NCBI RefSeq assembly: GCF_002079055.1
Contig: NC_047501.1
Location: 1-64,000, forward strand
Direction: 5' to 3'
DNA length: 64,000 nt
From: Saccharomyces paradoxus
Lineage: Eukaryota > Ascomycota > Saccharomycetes > Saccharomycetales > Saccharomycetaceae
Of the stretch, positions 39,926 through 51,627 are shown piece after piece. The stretch's first letter is position 1, and the number at the start of each line of letters is the position of its first letter. Under the pieces are notes generated by a model. That model did not search any database. It saw nothing but the letters and a program-made list of their open reading frames with translations, and had not been told where the DNA came from. A program made the position numbers and the translations under genes.

Positions 39926-42900
39926 TTAGAACAACCCATCGTTATCATCATTATCATTGTCGTCGTCGTTGTCGCCGTTTTTGTTTTGTTCCGAACCGCT
40001 CATTTGAGCTTCCTCCTCATCACTATCTTCAATAAATTCATTCGATAGTTGAGATTTTTTGCCCTTATTGTGGGAAGGTTTTTTCACCACATCATCTTCA
40101 TCCTCGTCGCTATCAGAGACAGTCTTTTTAGCAGCCTTCCTTCTCTTGGGTTCACCGTCATTTTTTGTCTTCGTCGATCTCTTTCTTTTTTGCCTTGGTT
40201 TTTCTTCGTCATATTCATTGTCTTTGTCAGAAAGATCTGAATCATCCTTAACATTGTGTTCACTTATAGCCATGGCTTCACGCTCTTGGATTAACTTTTG
40301 TGCCTCGTCTTGTAGCCTTCTATACTCCTCCGCCTGTTTTTCTAACTTCAAACGTTTGGCTTCCTCCTCCTGTTTCATTCTTTCTTGCTCTTCTAATTCT
40401 TTTTCCTCCAAGATTTTACGGGCTTCATCAATTTTGGCGCTTTGTTCCTTCTCAAATTCTTCTTGCTCGTTCAAAGAACGTTCTAATGCACTTTTCATAG
40501 TGGTTTCACCCAATTGAATACGCTGTTCTAGCTCTTCCTTAGGAATCATATTAAATTCTTTCAAGTCATTCAATTCTCTAAACAGTTCCAGACCCTCCTT
40601 CAAACCCTCTAAGGAATCCTTGATTTGTTGCACCGTCCTAAACTTGGGATTTGATCTTCTTAGCGTTTCTGCTATTTGAAATTGCAACAAAGCAATATTA
40701 AACTTAACGCTATGGATGAACTTGCTCTTAGAAGATTCTCTAACAAATAGATCTAAAGAAGTTTTAGCATTTTCTAATGCTTTTTGATAAAAGCTCACAG
40801 ATCTTTCTTTAATAGCACGTGCGTACCAAGCCCTACCCAATAGGTTCAGAATATGTGGTCTTGTCTTTTCATTGTCAAATTTTTTTAAAACTAGTTCATA
40901 ATTCTCGATGGCCTTACCATATTCACGCATTTCCAGATAGCAATGGGCAAGGTTCAATTGAACATCTTCGTTGTCTAAAGAGTCTCTTACTTTCCTCAAT
41001 ATTTCCAGAGCGGGTCCTAACCTTTTGCTTTCTGCAAAAATGATTGCAAGACCCTGAGCAGCGAAAATATTAAAAGGATCAACTTGTAAAACTTTCTGAT
41101 ATAACTGAATGGCTTTCAAGTAAGAATGCTTTGATTTTTCCTGTTCCTTTGGATTCCTGGACTTCTTTCCATCTCTGGCGATAGTCACATATAAATTAGC
41201 CAAAGAAATTAAGGCGTATGCATCGTGGGAATTATATTTTACCAAAGTTTCCTTGTTATGAGTTGTGCTCTTTTCATTGTTTTTTCTTTCCTTACTATTT
41301 TTCAAGTACCAGCCATAAAATGACCGGATCTCCAGATCAGACTCTTTTAACTCTAATAATTTATTCATTTCCGTACTCATATCTGAATCTTCAATCTTTG
41401 ACTGTGCAAACTTGAGATATAGATTTCTTATTCTTGCTGCGATATAAGCTGGATGTGGAGACGTCACCTGGGAATATATAGATTCCGATTTTTCACAATC
41501 GTTTTTCTCATTGGTTCTAGCAATGTTATATTCAAGTGTAATATTTACACTTTTATCCATATCACTAACTTTTGCCTTCGCTTGTTTGAAGAGATCATCG
41601 GCCTTCACAAGGTCACCGTTTATGAAGTGATAACATGCCAAATTATTGAGTACTTCCAGCGGAATTTCCTTCTTAATGAACTCCATTTCCTCTAAAGCTT
41701 TGGAAAGATAATCCAATGAAGTTTTATATTGGTTTTGTAATTCATAAAGTTGGGATATGACAAGGTAAGCTCTGGAAATAACTAATTGATTCTTTGTAGC
41801 AAGCGTTAATTTTAGGTATCTCTCTAAATACTTTAGGGCCTTTTCATTTAGGTTGCTTTGTTCTTTGGCAGGAATGTTTTTGGCCGCCTTAGCATCAAAG
41901 GCCTTGCCCGCATAAAGCATACCCAAGATATAATTTAATTCTTGTAAACTTTCATTTGTCTTATAAAGATTCTCAAACGTAATGATACTTTCCTCTAACA
42001 AGTTATTTTTTATTTGAGTTTGACCCAGCCCTAATTTCGCGAGGAGATTGTCATCATTTTTTTTCAAGCTTTCTTGAAACATGATGAATGATTTACGATA
42101 ATCACCTAATGCATAATGTGCTCTACCGCACCAGAATGAAGATTCCGATAGAACTGTTTTGGCTATCAAGGGGCTCATTTTTAAAATTTTGTGGTGATAG
42201 ATATTCAAAACAGTCTGATAATCACCTTTGAAGTAGTAATAAGTTTGTAATAGTGTCAATAAAACAGGATTATGCTGGTTTTCGGAGAAAATATTGTTCA
42301 GGTCAGTCAACGCCTTTGCAAAAGCCTCCTTAAAAGTTTTGTCATTTGTAGAATTGGTTAAAGAGTCATGGAATTCACCCAATAATACTAAGATTGAGGC
42401 ACTCGTGTTCTTTGGGTTTAGTTGCAAAGCTCTCTGCCACGATTTGATGGCCATCTTAGGATCCTTTAACTGCCAAAAGCACAGACCAATTCCAATACGA
42501 GGATCTGGTTTTAAAACAGGGTTTATAACCAACAATTCTTGGAAAATTTTCAGACTGGCCATATAGTTTTTCTTCTGGTAAAGTAATTTCGCTCTTAGCA
42601 GTAAAAACAAACAATTGGGTTTGGATTGCCTACCAGACCTATGGTCTTCAGCATGAATACTCTTTACAAAAAGATCAGAGGTTTCCAAAGCCTTGTCATA
42701 ATGACCGCGCTGGTAGTACAATTCAACCGTGGCTAACATATTTCCAATCCATGTAGGATCGAATCCAATAGCATCTTTTAAGTTTAATTCAGCTTGTGTG
42801 AGTTCATGCTCTTTTGTTTCCACACTAAGCGATTGTCCTTTCGCTAAATTCAAATGTGCCCAAGTCAGAAAAGTGTGTAATGAAGCCCTTTCAGAGTTTT

Positions 42901-43159
42901 GAAAAACATCTAGGGCCATTTCAATCAGCTTAATACCTTCGTTTGTTTTCCCATGGTTACAATAAGCAAGAGCAATGGTCAACCAATGTTCCTTTTCAGA
43001 ATTTTCCTCGACTAACAGAGTCTTCAAATCGGTGGGATCATCCGGTAAATCGGTTTCTAAATCGATACCGACCAATTCTTCCGAAGCTTTTAATGGGATA
43101 TCTAAGGACGTGGGCCATTCCATAGACGGGTAGCCTTCGACTTTTATTGCGTTTGTCAT
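39926..43159 (-). CDS. CTR9: Paf1 complex subunit Ctr9
   Basis: A 1077-codon protein, the same length as S. cerevisiae Ctr9 (YOL145C). Tetratricopeptide-like helical repeats run over most of the length, roughly residues 55-770, for example the WIGNMLATVELYYQRGHYDKAL and LNLAHCYLEMREYGKAIENY units. A charged coiled coil rich in Glu/Lys/Arg/Gln follows at about 880-960. The tail is very acidic with basic patches and ends DDNDDNDGLF. It is the scaffold of the Paf1 complex, which acts with RNA polymerase II in elongation and in histone H2B ubiquitination and H3K4 methylation. Confidence 0.97.
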   Translation of the reverse strand: MTNAIKVEGYPSMEWPTSLDIPLKASEELVGIDLETDLPDDPTDLKTLLVEENSEKEHWLTIALAYCNHGKTNEGIKLIEMALDVFQNSERASLHTFLTWAHLNLAKGQSLSVETKEHELTQAELNLKDAIGFDPTWIGNMLATVELYYQRGHYDKALETSDLFVKSIHAEDHRSGRQSKPNCLFLLLRAKLLYQKKNYMASLKIFQELLVINPVLKPDPRIGIGLCFWQLKDPKMAIKSWQRALQLNPKNTSASILVLLGEFHDSLTNSTNDKTFKEAFAKALTDLNNIFSENQHNPVLLTLLQTYYYFKGDYQTVLNIYHHKILKMSPLIAKTVLSESSFWCGRAHYALGDYRKSFIMFQESLKKNDDNLLAKLGLGQTQIKNNLLEESIITFENLYKTNESLQELNYILGMLYAGKAFDAKAAKNIPAKEQSNLNEKALKYLERYLKLTLATKNQLVISRAYLVISQLYELQNQYKTSLDYLSKALEEMEFIKKEIPLEVLNNLACYHFINGDLVKADDLFKQAKAKVSDMDKSVNITLEYNIARTNEKNDCEKSESIYSQVTSPHPAYIAARIRNLYLKFAQSKIEDSDMSTEMNKLLELKESDLEIRSFYGWYLKNSKERKNNEKSTTHNKETLVKYNSHDAYALISLANLYVTIARDGKKSRNPKEQEKSKHSYLKAIQLYQKVLQVDPFNIFAAQGLAIIFAESKRLGPALEILRKVRDSLDNEDVQLNLAHCYLEMREYGKAIENYELVLKKFDNEKTRPHILNLLGRAWYARAIKERSVSFYQKALENAKTSLDLFVRESSKSKFIHSVKFNIALLQFQIAETLRRSNPKFRTVQQIKDSLEGLKEGLELFRELNDLKEFNMIPKEELEQRIQLGETTMKSALERSLNEQEEFEKEQSAKIDEARKILEEKELEEQERMKQEEEAKRLKLEKQAEEYRRLQDEAQKLIQEREAMAISEHNVKDDSDLSDKDNEYDEEKPRQKRKRSTKTKNDGEPKRRKAAKKTVSDSDEDEDDVVKKPSHNKGKKSQLSNEFIEDSDEEEAQMSGSEQNKNGDNDDDNDNDDNDGLF

Positions 43160-43460
43160 GTTTTTTTTCTTGCTCCCAACACAAATGGACCAGACAATTG
43201 GAACTATGCGGAGAAGTAATCGCTTGATAAGACTTTATGGCTCAATAACAACTATATACCATAATATTATCTTCTTTTCCTTTAAAGTGAATAATTTTTC
43301 ATTCGGAAAAAGTCAGATTACGGGTAACGGACAATCGATTACGTGAAAATTTTCAAAAATATAGCGATGAGCTACGACATCCATGTTAATTAACAAAGTT
43401 GCTATGGACCCATATCACTTTAGATTGCATCTGGGGTGAGAACTAAGTAAAAAATACACG

Positions 43461-44909
43461 ATGAATAGAGTGATTCAGAAGAGAATTTTTGTTGGGAATA
43501 TTTTCCATGACGCAGACGACTGTTATTCGGAACTCCTAGACCGATTTGGTAAATTCGGAGATTGTCAAGATGTTCAATTTGAAAAACACAACCATTTTGC
43601 ATTTATTGATGTGAAGTTTAATGATGACGCAGATTTTAACAAGCTCAGAAAGAGCTTTAATAATGTTAAGTTTAAAGGGAACATTTTGAAGGTTGATGAA
43701 GCAAAGCCGAATTGGGAAACTACCTGGGCGGTACAACATGCAAAGGATCTCAAGGAAGATATCATACTAAAGATGAAAATGAAAAAAAAGAATTGGCAAC
43801 ATTATAAGAAAATGGAAAATGTAGCGAAAAGCTGGAAAGATCATAAGGAAGTTATTGCTGGCAGGATGAGGGAGGCACCAAGGAAAAGGAGTCAATTGAG
43901 AAACGTTACGTTCAGGATTAATGTCAATGGGTCGTTGAAAGTCTATAAATGTTATAAGACTAAATTATGGGGTTATGAGAGGAACAAAGAATTGAACGAC
44001 CTTGTGTACAAGTTTACAAATAATTTCTGGAAAAACGGGTATAACCACATTGTTGATAGATTGGATTATAGTCGTACCGCCAGAACTGTTAGATTCAAAA
44101 ATGGACTGAAACAGCTAACAGTGTCACAAGTTGAAAATACTGGTAATGGGGAGATGGACAGCGATGAACACATGTCAGAAGAAGAGAAGGAGAAAAATAA
44201 TGTTATTCTGAATGACCTACTAAAAGGATTTGATTTCGACAAACCAATAGCGTTGAATGATTCCGACGAGGAGCCCATAGCCCAACATGAAGAAGAGGAA
44301 GTAGACGCTTCCAAACATGAGAATGTTAAAATGGAAAAAGTACCCGAGGTAAATGAGCCGGAAGACGAGAGCACCATACCACAAGATGTTTCAGAAGAAA
44401 AGACAGAACATGACGACGACGGTGTTGACGTGCAGGAGGACCATGAATTTATTCCGACTTTCACCAAGGAAATTGGTCAAGGTACAATAAGCAACACTGA
44501 GACGCTGAGAAACCTATTCAACCCCACTGAAGCAGAACCAGTATCACAATTCAAGTTAATTGAACATTCTGATAATGATATTGATCATGCGAAGGATGTT
44601 GACGTGAACCAACTGGAGGAAAAAGTAAGTAAATCTCACAATGTAGGTCTCACGTCTCCCATATCACAAATATCCAAAGATAAAGATACCAAAAATTTCT
44701 TATTTTTCCCCCATTCACAATCGCCATTTTTAGTGGGGCAAACACAGTTGAGTAAAGTAAGGGCTACTGGAAAAGAAACAATACTATCGAACTGGGATGA
44801 GGAGTTCTGGGCTAACAGAGGCAATTGGACTCGTGATATGAGGCGCAAGATGAAAGATGCACTGAAGCACCGTAAGAGGAAACAATCAAAGAGCGGGCTT
44901 CTTCTATAG
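43461..44909 (+). CDS. NOP8: 60S ribosome biogenesis factor Nop8
   Basis: A 482-codon nucleolar protein, syntenic with YOL144W (484 residues by recollection). An RNA-recognition motif lies at residues 8-85, with RNP2 as RIFVGNIF and RNP1 as HFAFIDVKF. A Lys-rich segment follows at about 100-150. A long acidic middle spans about 225-345, and the C-terminus is basic (RDMRRKMKDALKHRKRKQSKSG). Nop8 works with Nip7 and Dbp6-group proteins in early pre-60S assembly. It is divergent from CTR9 across 301 bp and ends 42 bp from the RIB4 stop. Confidence 0.95.
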   Translation: MNRVIQKRIFVGNIFHDADDCYSELLDRFGKFGDCQDVQFEKHNHFAFIDVKFNDDADFNKLRKSFNNVKFKGNILKVDEAKPNWETTWAVQHAKDLKEDIILKMKMKKKNWQHYKKMENVAKSWKDHKEVIAGRMREAPRKRSQLRNVTFRINVNGSLKVYKCYKTKLWGYERNKELNDLVYKFTNNFWKNGYNHIVDRLDYSRTARTVRFKNGLKQLTVSQVENTGNGEMDSDEHMSEEEKEKNNVILNDLLKGFDFDKPIALNDSDEEPIAQHEEEEVDASKHENVKMEKVPEVNEPEDESTIPQDVSEEKTEHDDDGVDVQEDHEFIPTFTKEIGQGTISNTETLRNLFNPTEAEPVSQFKLIEHSDNDIDHAKDVDVNQLEEKVSKSHNVGLTSPISQISKDKDTKNFLFFPHSQSPFLVGQTQLSKVRATGKETILSNWDEEFWANRGNWTRDMRRKMKDALKHRKRKQSKSGLLL

Positions 44910-44951
44910 TGACTATATACACATATATAAAATAGATTTCTCTGCGCTTTC

Positions 44952-45881
<930 letters not shown>

Positions 45882-46604
45882 ATGTCTACGTTCATATTCC
45901 CTGGCGACAGCTTATCTGTAGACCCTACTGTACCTGTTAAACTGGGTCCTGGCATATATTGTGACCCCAATAGTCAAGAAATACGACCCGTCAATGCAGG
46001 TATATTGCATGTTTCCACCAAGGGTAAGAGTGGTGTGCAGGCCGCATATATAGACTATTCCAGTAAGAGATACATTCCTTCTGTAAACGATTTTGTAATC
46101 GGTGTTATTACGGGGACGTTCTCAGATAGTTATAAAGTGTCGTTGCAAAATTTTTCCTCCAGTGTTTCACTATCGTATATGGCTTTTCCCAATGCTTCAA
46201 AGAAAAACAGGCCAACTTTGCAAGTGGGCGACCTAGTGTATGCAAGAGTTTGTACGGCGGAAAAGGAACTAGAGGCTGAAATAGAATGCTTTGACTCAAC
46301 TACAGGTCGCGATGCTGGTTTCGGGCTATTGGAAGATGGTATGATCATAGATGTAAATTTGAATTTCGCACGCCAGTTGCTTTTTAACAATGACTTTCCG
46401 TTATTAAAAGTATTAGCTGCACATGCCAAGTTTGAAATTGCCATTGGTCTCAATGGAAAGATCTGGGTTAAGTGCGAGGAATTATCTAACACTTTAGCTT
46501 GTTATAGGACCATAACGGAGTGTTGTCAAAGAAACGACGCCGCAGCGTTCAAGGATATAGCAAAAAAACAATTCAAAGAGGTACTTACGGTCAAGGAGGA
46601 GTAG
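45882..46604 (+). CDS. RRP40: Exosome cap subunit Rrp40
   Basis: A 240-codon protein, syntenic with YOL142W. I choose the ATG at 45882 (MSTFIFPGDS), since this reproduces the known N-terminus and length; an in-frame upstream ATG at 45822 would add 20 residues without family support. The N-terminal domain is followed by an S1 fold (VNDFVIGVITGTFSDSYKVSL) and a KH-type domain with the GLNGKIWVK loop. Rrp40, Rrp4 and Csl4 form the RNA-entry cap of the nine-subunit exosome core. Confidence 0.95.
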   Translation: MSTFIFPGDSLSVDPTVPVKLGPGIYCDPNSQEIRPVNAGILHVSTKGKSGVQAAYIDYSSKRYIPSVNDFVIGVITGTFSDSYKVSLQNFSSSVSLSYMAFPNASKKNRPTLQVGDLVYARVCTAEKELEAEIECFDSTTGRDAGFGLLEDGMIIDVNLNFARQLLFNNDFPLLKVLAAHAKFEIAIGLNGKIWVKCEELSNTLACYRTITECCQRNDAAAFKDIAKKQFKEVLTVKEE

Positions 46605-46783
46605 ACTACCATGTATAATCAAAATATAAACATATAGATATCATCAATATTATTACCGCACGCCTTTTTCTAATGCCTTGTGAAAAAGCGAAGAGAAAAA
46701 AGTTTCATCTCATCTCATCACATCTTAACAAATGAACATATGAACATATAATTTAGACAGATATAGTGTATAAATTCAGCGCT

Positions 46784-48910
46784 ATGAAGAATTTAACTGC
46801 TGTAAAGCAAACAAGCAAGGATGCCAAGCAAGAAAGACGCAAAAAGTACGCTGATTTGGCCATCCAAGGTACAAATAATTCCTCAATTGCTTCCAAAAGG
46901 TCAGTGGAGTTACTCTATTTGCCTAAACTGGGTTCAGCCAATAATTTTCAAAGAGATAAAAATGACAAACTGTTGGAATATTTCAAATTTTTCGTTCCTA
47001 AGAAAATTAAAAGATCCCCCTGTATTAATAGAGGCTATTGGTTGAGGCTATTTGCCATCAGGTCAAGATTGAACTCCATCATTGAACAAACGCCACAAGA
47101 TAAAAAAATAGTTGTTATTAACCTTGGGTGCGGGTATGATCCACTGCCATTCCAACTATTAGATACCAATAACATCCAAAGTCAGCAATATCATGACCGT
47201 GTTTCTTTTATTGATATTGATTACTCTGATTTATTGAAAATTAAAATCGAGTTGATCAAGACTATACCTGAACTTTCGAAAATCATTGGTCTCTTTGAAG
47301 ATAATGATTATGTTGATAAAAGTAATGTTGATTTTTTAACTACTCCAAACTATCTCGCCAGACCGTGCAACTTGAACGATTCTAAAATGTATAGTATACT
47401 ACTAAATGAGTGTCAATTATACGATCCAAACATCGTTAAGGTATTTATTGCTGAAGTATCACTGGCGTATATGAAACCAGAGCGTTCTGATAGTATCATT
47501 GAGGAATCTTCTAAGATGGAGAATAGTCATTTCATTATTCTTGAGCAGCTGATTCCAAATGGACCATTTGAGCCCTTTTCTAAGCAGATGCTGGCGCATT
47601 TCAAGAGAAACGACTCTCCACTACAGTCTGTACTAAAGTACAATACCATTGAGTCACAGATTCAACGATTTAATAAATTAGGTTTCGCTTACGTTAACGT
47701 GGGTGATATGTTTCAACTGTGGGAAAGTGCAAATGAGGTGACCAAGAATGAACTTCTGAAGGTAGAACCTTTTGACGAACTAGAGGAGTTCCATTTATTC
47801 TGCCATCATTATGTTTTATGTCACGCTACAAACTATAAAGGATTCACATTTACTCAAGGGTTCCTGTTTGACAGACCGATGTTCGAGACTGATTTAGCTG
47901 TGGATGAAGACTATCAGCTTCTAGAATGGGAGTGCGCTATTAATAGAAAATTTGGCGATGCAGCCGTCGCTGGGAATGACGTGTTTTACATGGGAGGTAG
48001 TAACCCATACAGAGTGAACGAAGTATTGCAATTAAGTATAGATCACGATAAAATGGATATAAAGAGTATAGAAGTAAGCAGTAGTGAGGTCCCCGTGCCA
48101 AGAATGTGTCACACTTTTACGACCCTTTGTAAAAATGACCAGCTGCTACTTATTGGTGGCAGGAAGGCGCCCCACCAAGGTCTCTCTGATAATTGGATAT
48201 TCGATATAAAAAAAAAAGAGTGGTCGATGATTCAGAGTTTATCAAAAACGAGATTTAGACATAGCGCATGTAACTTGCCAGATGGCAACGTCCTGATCCT
48301 TGGCGGGGTTACAGAGGGGCCTGTCATGTTGCTGTACAATGTCACCAAAAAAGTCTTCAGAGATGTAACACCGAAACATGGATTCTTTCAAAAGTCACTA
48401 GTATCAGCAGGCCTGGCATTTGATTTTGTTTCCAATCAAGGCGTTATATTGGGTGGGGGATATATGGATCAAACAACTGTCTCGGATAAGGCGATCATTT
48501 TCAAATACAATCCGGAGGATGTCATTGAACCAATTACGGTTGTCAAAAAGCTCCAGCATCCATTGTTTCAACGTTATGGCTCCCAGATTAAATATATTAC
48601 TCCAAAAAAGCTATTGATAGTCGGTGGAACAAGTCCTTCAAGGCTATTTGACCAGACTAACTCTATAATTAGCCTTGACCCCCAGAGTGAGACGCTAACG
48701 TCCATTCCCATCTCAAGGCGCATTTGGGAGGACCACTCCCTGATGCTTGCGGGATTCAATTTGGTTACCACTGCTACGGGAATCATACATATTATCGGAG
48801 GTGGTGCCACTTGCTATGGATTTGGATCAGTGACTAACTTGGGTCTCAGGCTCATAGCAAACACGAAAGAACGCTCCTGTCTGGATTCGAATGGTTGCCA
48901 GCTCGCTATG
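46784..48910 (+). CDS. PPM2: tRNA wybutosine-synthesizing enzyme 4 (Ppm2/Tyw4), extended C-terminus
   Basis: A leucine carboxyl methyltransferase-like enzyme, syntenic with YOL141W. The ATG at 46784 (MKNLTAVKQ) matches the known start. The methyltransferase domain has the SAM motif NLGCGYDP at residues 113-120. A Kelch-like beta-propeller spans about 395-695, with repeated GG-containing blades (LLIGGRKAPHQG, LILGGVTEG, LIVGGTSPS, HIIGGGATCYG). It methylates and methoxycarbonylates the alpha-amino-alpha-carboxypropyl side chain in wybutosine of tRNA-Phe. The coding region has 709 codons, with the TGA stop at 48911-48913, against 695 recalled for S. cerevisiae. The extra 14 or so residues (ERSCLDSNGCQLAM) replace a stop shortly after the LRLIA segment. 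Confidence 0.93.
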
Positions 48911-48917
48911 TGACTCA
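48911..48917 (+). promoter_or_regulatory. Gcn4 site of ARG8, overlapping the PPM2 stop codon
   Basis: TGACTCA is a perfect Gcn4 site 170 bp upstream of the ARG8 ATG, the usual distance. Its first three bases are the PPM2 stop codon TGA. General amino-acid control of arginine genes is established in S. cerevisiae. Confidence 0.75.
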
Positions 48918-49086
48918 CTTAAAGTACATGATGCGTCATCTGCACTTTTCACGAAATAATGGCCTTTCCGCTGTATTTAAAAGCGTGAAAAAAAAAAACT
49001 TTGCAACATCAAGAAAATTCGACTCTTAAGTGCAAGTGACTGCGAACACTTTTTTCTGTTAAGATAATTTAAAATCGCTATCAATC

Positions 49087-50358
49087 ATGTTTAAAAGATA
49101 TTTATCCAGTACGTCATCGAAAAGGTTTACAAGCATTTTAGAAGAAAAGGCCTTTCAAGTGACCACTTATTCTAGACCTGAAGATCTATGTGTGACTAGA
49201 GGTAAAAATGCGAAGCTGTATGATGATGTGAATGGTAAGGAATATATCGATTTTACTGCAGGTATTGCTGTGACCGCATTAGGCCATGCAAATCCTAAGG
49301 TGGCAGAAATCATGCACCACCAGGCAAACAAGCTGGTTCATTCTTCCAACCTTTACTTTACCAAGGAGTGTTTGGATTTGAGTGAAAAAATTGTAGAAAA
49401 GACCAAGCAATTCGGTGGTCAACACGATGCCTCAAAAGTATTTTTATGTAATTCGGGTACGGAAGCAAATGAAGCTGCTTTGAAGTTTGCGAAGAAGCAT
49501 GGTATCATGAAAAGTCCCAGTAAACAAGGGATTGTTGCATTCGAGAACTCCTTCCATGGTCGTACTATGGGTGCTTTATCTGTTACTTGGAATAGTAAAT
49601 ATAGAACTCCTTTTGGTGATTTGGTTCCCAATGTCTCATTCTTGAATTTGAATGACGAATTGACCAAACTGCAAAGTTATATTTCCACCAAAAAGGATGA
49701 GATTGCTGGTTTAATTGTCGAGCCCATACAAGGTGAGGGTGGGGTTTTTCCAGTAGAAATTGAAAAGCTAACCGCATTGAAGAAAATATGTGAGGATAAT
49801 GATGTTATTGTTATACATGATGAGATTCAATGTGGTTTAGGACGTTCAGGTAAGCTATGGGCTCATGCTTATTTACCAAGTGAGGCTCATCCAGATATTT
49901 TTACATCTGCCAAAGCGTTAGGTAATGGGTTTCCCATTGCCGCCACCATCGTCAATGAGAAGGTTAATAATGCTTTGAGAGTTGGTGACCATGGTACCAC
50001 GTATGGTGGTAATCCGTTGGCCTGTTCTGTAAGCAGCTATGTTTTGGATACCGTAGCAGACGAATCTTTTTTGAAACAGGTCTCTAACAAGAGTGATATC
50101 TTAAAAAAGCGTTTGCGCGAGATTCAAGCCAAATACCCAAATCAAATAAAGACTATTAGAGGAAAAGGTTTGATGCTTGGTGCTGAATTTGTCGAGCCAC
50201 CCACCGAGGTCATCAAAAAGGCCAGAGAATTGGGACTTTTGATCATTACGGCCGGTAAGAGTACCGTTAGATTCGTTCCTGCTTTAACCATTGAAGATGA
50301 ACTTATCGAAGAAGGGATGGATGCTTTTGAAAAAGCCATTGAAGCTGTCTACGCTTAG
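49087..50358 (+). CDS. ARG8: Acetylornithine aminotransferase Arg8, mitochondrial
   Basis: A 423-codon class III aminotransferase, the same length as S. cerevisiae Arg8 (YOL140W). The first 15 or so residues ([15 protein letters not shown]) are basic and hydroxylated with no acids, a matrix-targeting peptide. Pyridoxal phosphate contacts are visible: CNSGTEANE near 121-129, [10 protein letters not shown] with Asp245, and Schiff-base Lys276 in [11 protein letters not shown]. It converts N-acetylglutamate semialdehyde and glutamate to N-acetylornithine in arginine synthesis. A Gcn4 site upstream indicates control by amino-acid starvation. Confidence 0.97.
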   Translation: MFKRYLSSTSSKRFTSILEEKAFQVTTYSRPEDLCVTRGKNAKLYDDVNGKEYIDFTAGIAVTALGHANPKVAEIMHHQANKLVHSSNLYFTKECLDLSEKIVEKTKQFGGQHDASKVFLCNSGTEANEAALKFAKKHGIMKSPSKQGIVAFENSFHGRTMGALSVTWNSKYRTPFGDLVPNVSFLNLNDELTKLQSYISTKKDEIAGLIVEPIQGEGGVFPVEIEKLTALKKICEDNDVIVIHDEIQCGLGRSGKLWAHAYLPSEAHPDIFTSAKALGNGFPIAATIVNEKVNNALRVGDHGTTYGGNPLACSVSSYVLDTVADESFLKQVSNKSDILKKRLREIQAKYPNQIKTIRGKGLMLGAEFVEPPTEVIKKARELGLLIITAGKSTVRFVPALTIEDELIEEGMDAFEKAIEAVYA

Positions 50359-50681
50359 GTACAGTCCCTGTTGATTTATCATGTATAGATTGTTTTAATT
50401 CCGTTATTATATTGTACTATAAGTGCCATTCGATCAGATACATACAAGAGCGGCGTACGCGATATATATATAGGTGACATGCCTTCCATATCTTGAAATG
50501 GCATATTTAACAAGGAACCTTTCCTTTTCTTACAATTTTTTTTTTTTTTACCTTTTCTTCTGTTTTAACATGATGAGTTTATACGTGCATCCTAACTAGT
50601 AGAACGTATATATATTATATTATGATTATATATATAACTTTAATTAAAATAACAATTATCTTAAGAAAAATTCAGGCTATC
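50359..50681. other. Convergent ARG8-CDC33 3' region
   Basis: About 320 bp with T-runs near 50540-50550 and TATATATA tracts at about 50462-50472 and 50607-50637, typical of yeast 3'-end formation on both strands. No gene. Confidence 0.6.
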
Positions 50682-51323
50682 TTACAAGGTGATTGATGGT
50701 TGAGGGTGTCTACCATTGGCACTGGAATGTGGAAAGAATTCCAAATGCCCGTCATCGGTTAATTTTAAAACTTGCTTGAATTTACCACCAATTCTCAAGA
50801 GTGGTTCTTTATCTTCAGATTTGGTCCATAAGGCAAACTTGTTACCACCTTTTCTAATGCTTAAAACGACACCATTAATTTGGGAGTCGTCTTCATCAAT
50901 GGTTTCACCAATAACTGCTAGTAAAGTTCTTAGCCATAATTCGTCAATATCAGCACCTTTGCCTCTAAGTTGGAAAGACCATTTACCACCTTTGGCGTTG
51001 GCTTCATCTTCCCATTCAGGTCTAACGTCATTACGGAAAACATGGTAATCTGATTTCAATGGTAGTTCATGTGGCTCAGGAATATTTTGAATGATAGCCC
51101 AGAATTCTTCAACAGTTTGGAATGAAGTCACAGGACGTAATAGATCAGACCACGATTCAGATTTATCAACGGCTGGCTTTGTGTACCATAAAGTCCATTT
51201 GGTGTTCAATGGGTGCTTGACATCGAAGTGAGCACTGTCACTTAAAACAGTCTTAGGAGTAGCTGTGGTATCATCGACTGAGACGTTTTCTTCAAACTTC
51301 TTGCTAACTTCTTCAACAGACAT
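50682..51323 (-). CDS. CDC33: Translation initiation factor eIF4E
   Basis: A 213-codon cap-binding protein that appears identical to S. cerevisiae Cdc33 (YOL139C) as I recall it. The disordered N-terminus (about 35 residues) precedes the core HPLNTKWTLWYTKP. Cap-stacking tryptophans lie in the SESWSDLLRPV and RPEWEDEANAKGG segments, and the W-L-R-T-L-L helix contacts eIF4G and p20. It binds the m7G cap and recruits eIF4G. The strong conservation contrasts with the few-percent divergence of neighbouring genes. Confidence 0.98.
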   Translation of the reverse strand: MSVEEVSKKFEENVSVDDTTATPKTVLSDSAHFDVKHPLNTKWTLWYTKPAVDKSESWSDLLRPVTSFQTVEEFWAIIQNIPEPHELPLKSDYHVFRNDVRPEWEDEANAKGGKWSFQLRGKGADIDELWLRTLLAVIGETIDEDDSQINGVVLSIRKGGNKFALWTKSEDKEPLLRIGGKFKQVLKLTDDGHLEFFPHSSANGRHPQPSITL

Positions 51324-51627
51324 TTTTCTTCCTTTTTCACTAGTTTTCAGACAAAAATGCTTTTATTTTTCGTAAAACTCCTAGGAAGTACTCAAGCACT
51401 AACACAAACACATATGTACAATATAACTCGAAATTCAATACCACCTCTTGCAATGTAAAACTCTCTTTATCAGGTATTGCATTAAACTCTATTGACGACG
51501 AAAAAATTTTCTTTTCGAAGAGGGTAATGAAATATTACCCGGCCTTTATTGGCGGGTAATATTTTCCTTAAACGATTTTACTGAACAATGATGAAGGATA
51601 TGTTAAACTATACATTATGTGGAGGAC
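51324..51627. other. CDC33 promoter / RTC1 3' region
   Basis: About 300 bp between the CDC33 start and the RTC1 stop. It has two GGGTAATRAAATATTACCC-like inverted words near 51521-51540 (GGGTAATGAAATATTACCC) and TATTGGCGGGTAATATT near 51547. These repeat the Reb1 core TTACCCG/CGGGTAA: one on each strand, at about 51534-51542 and 51553-51559. Confidence 0.6.
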
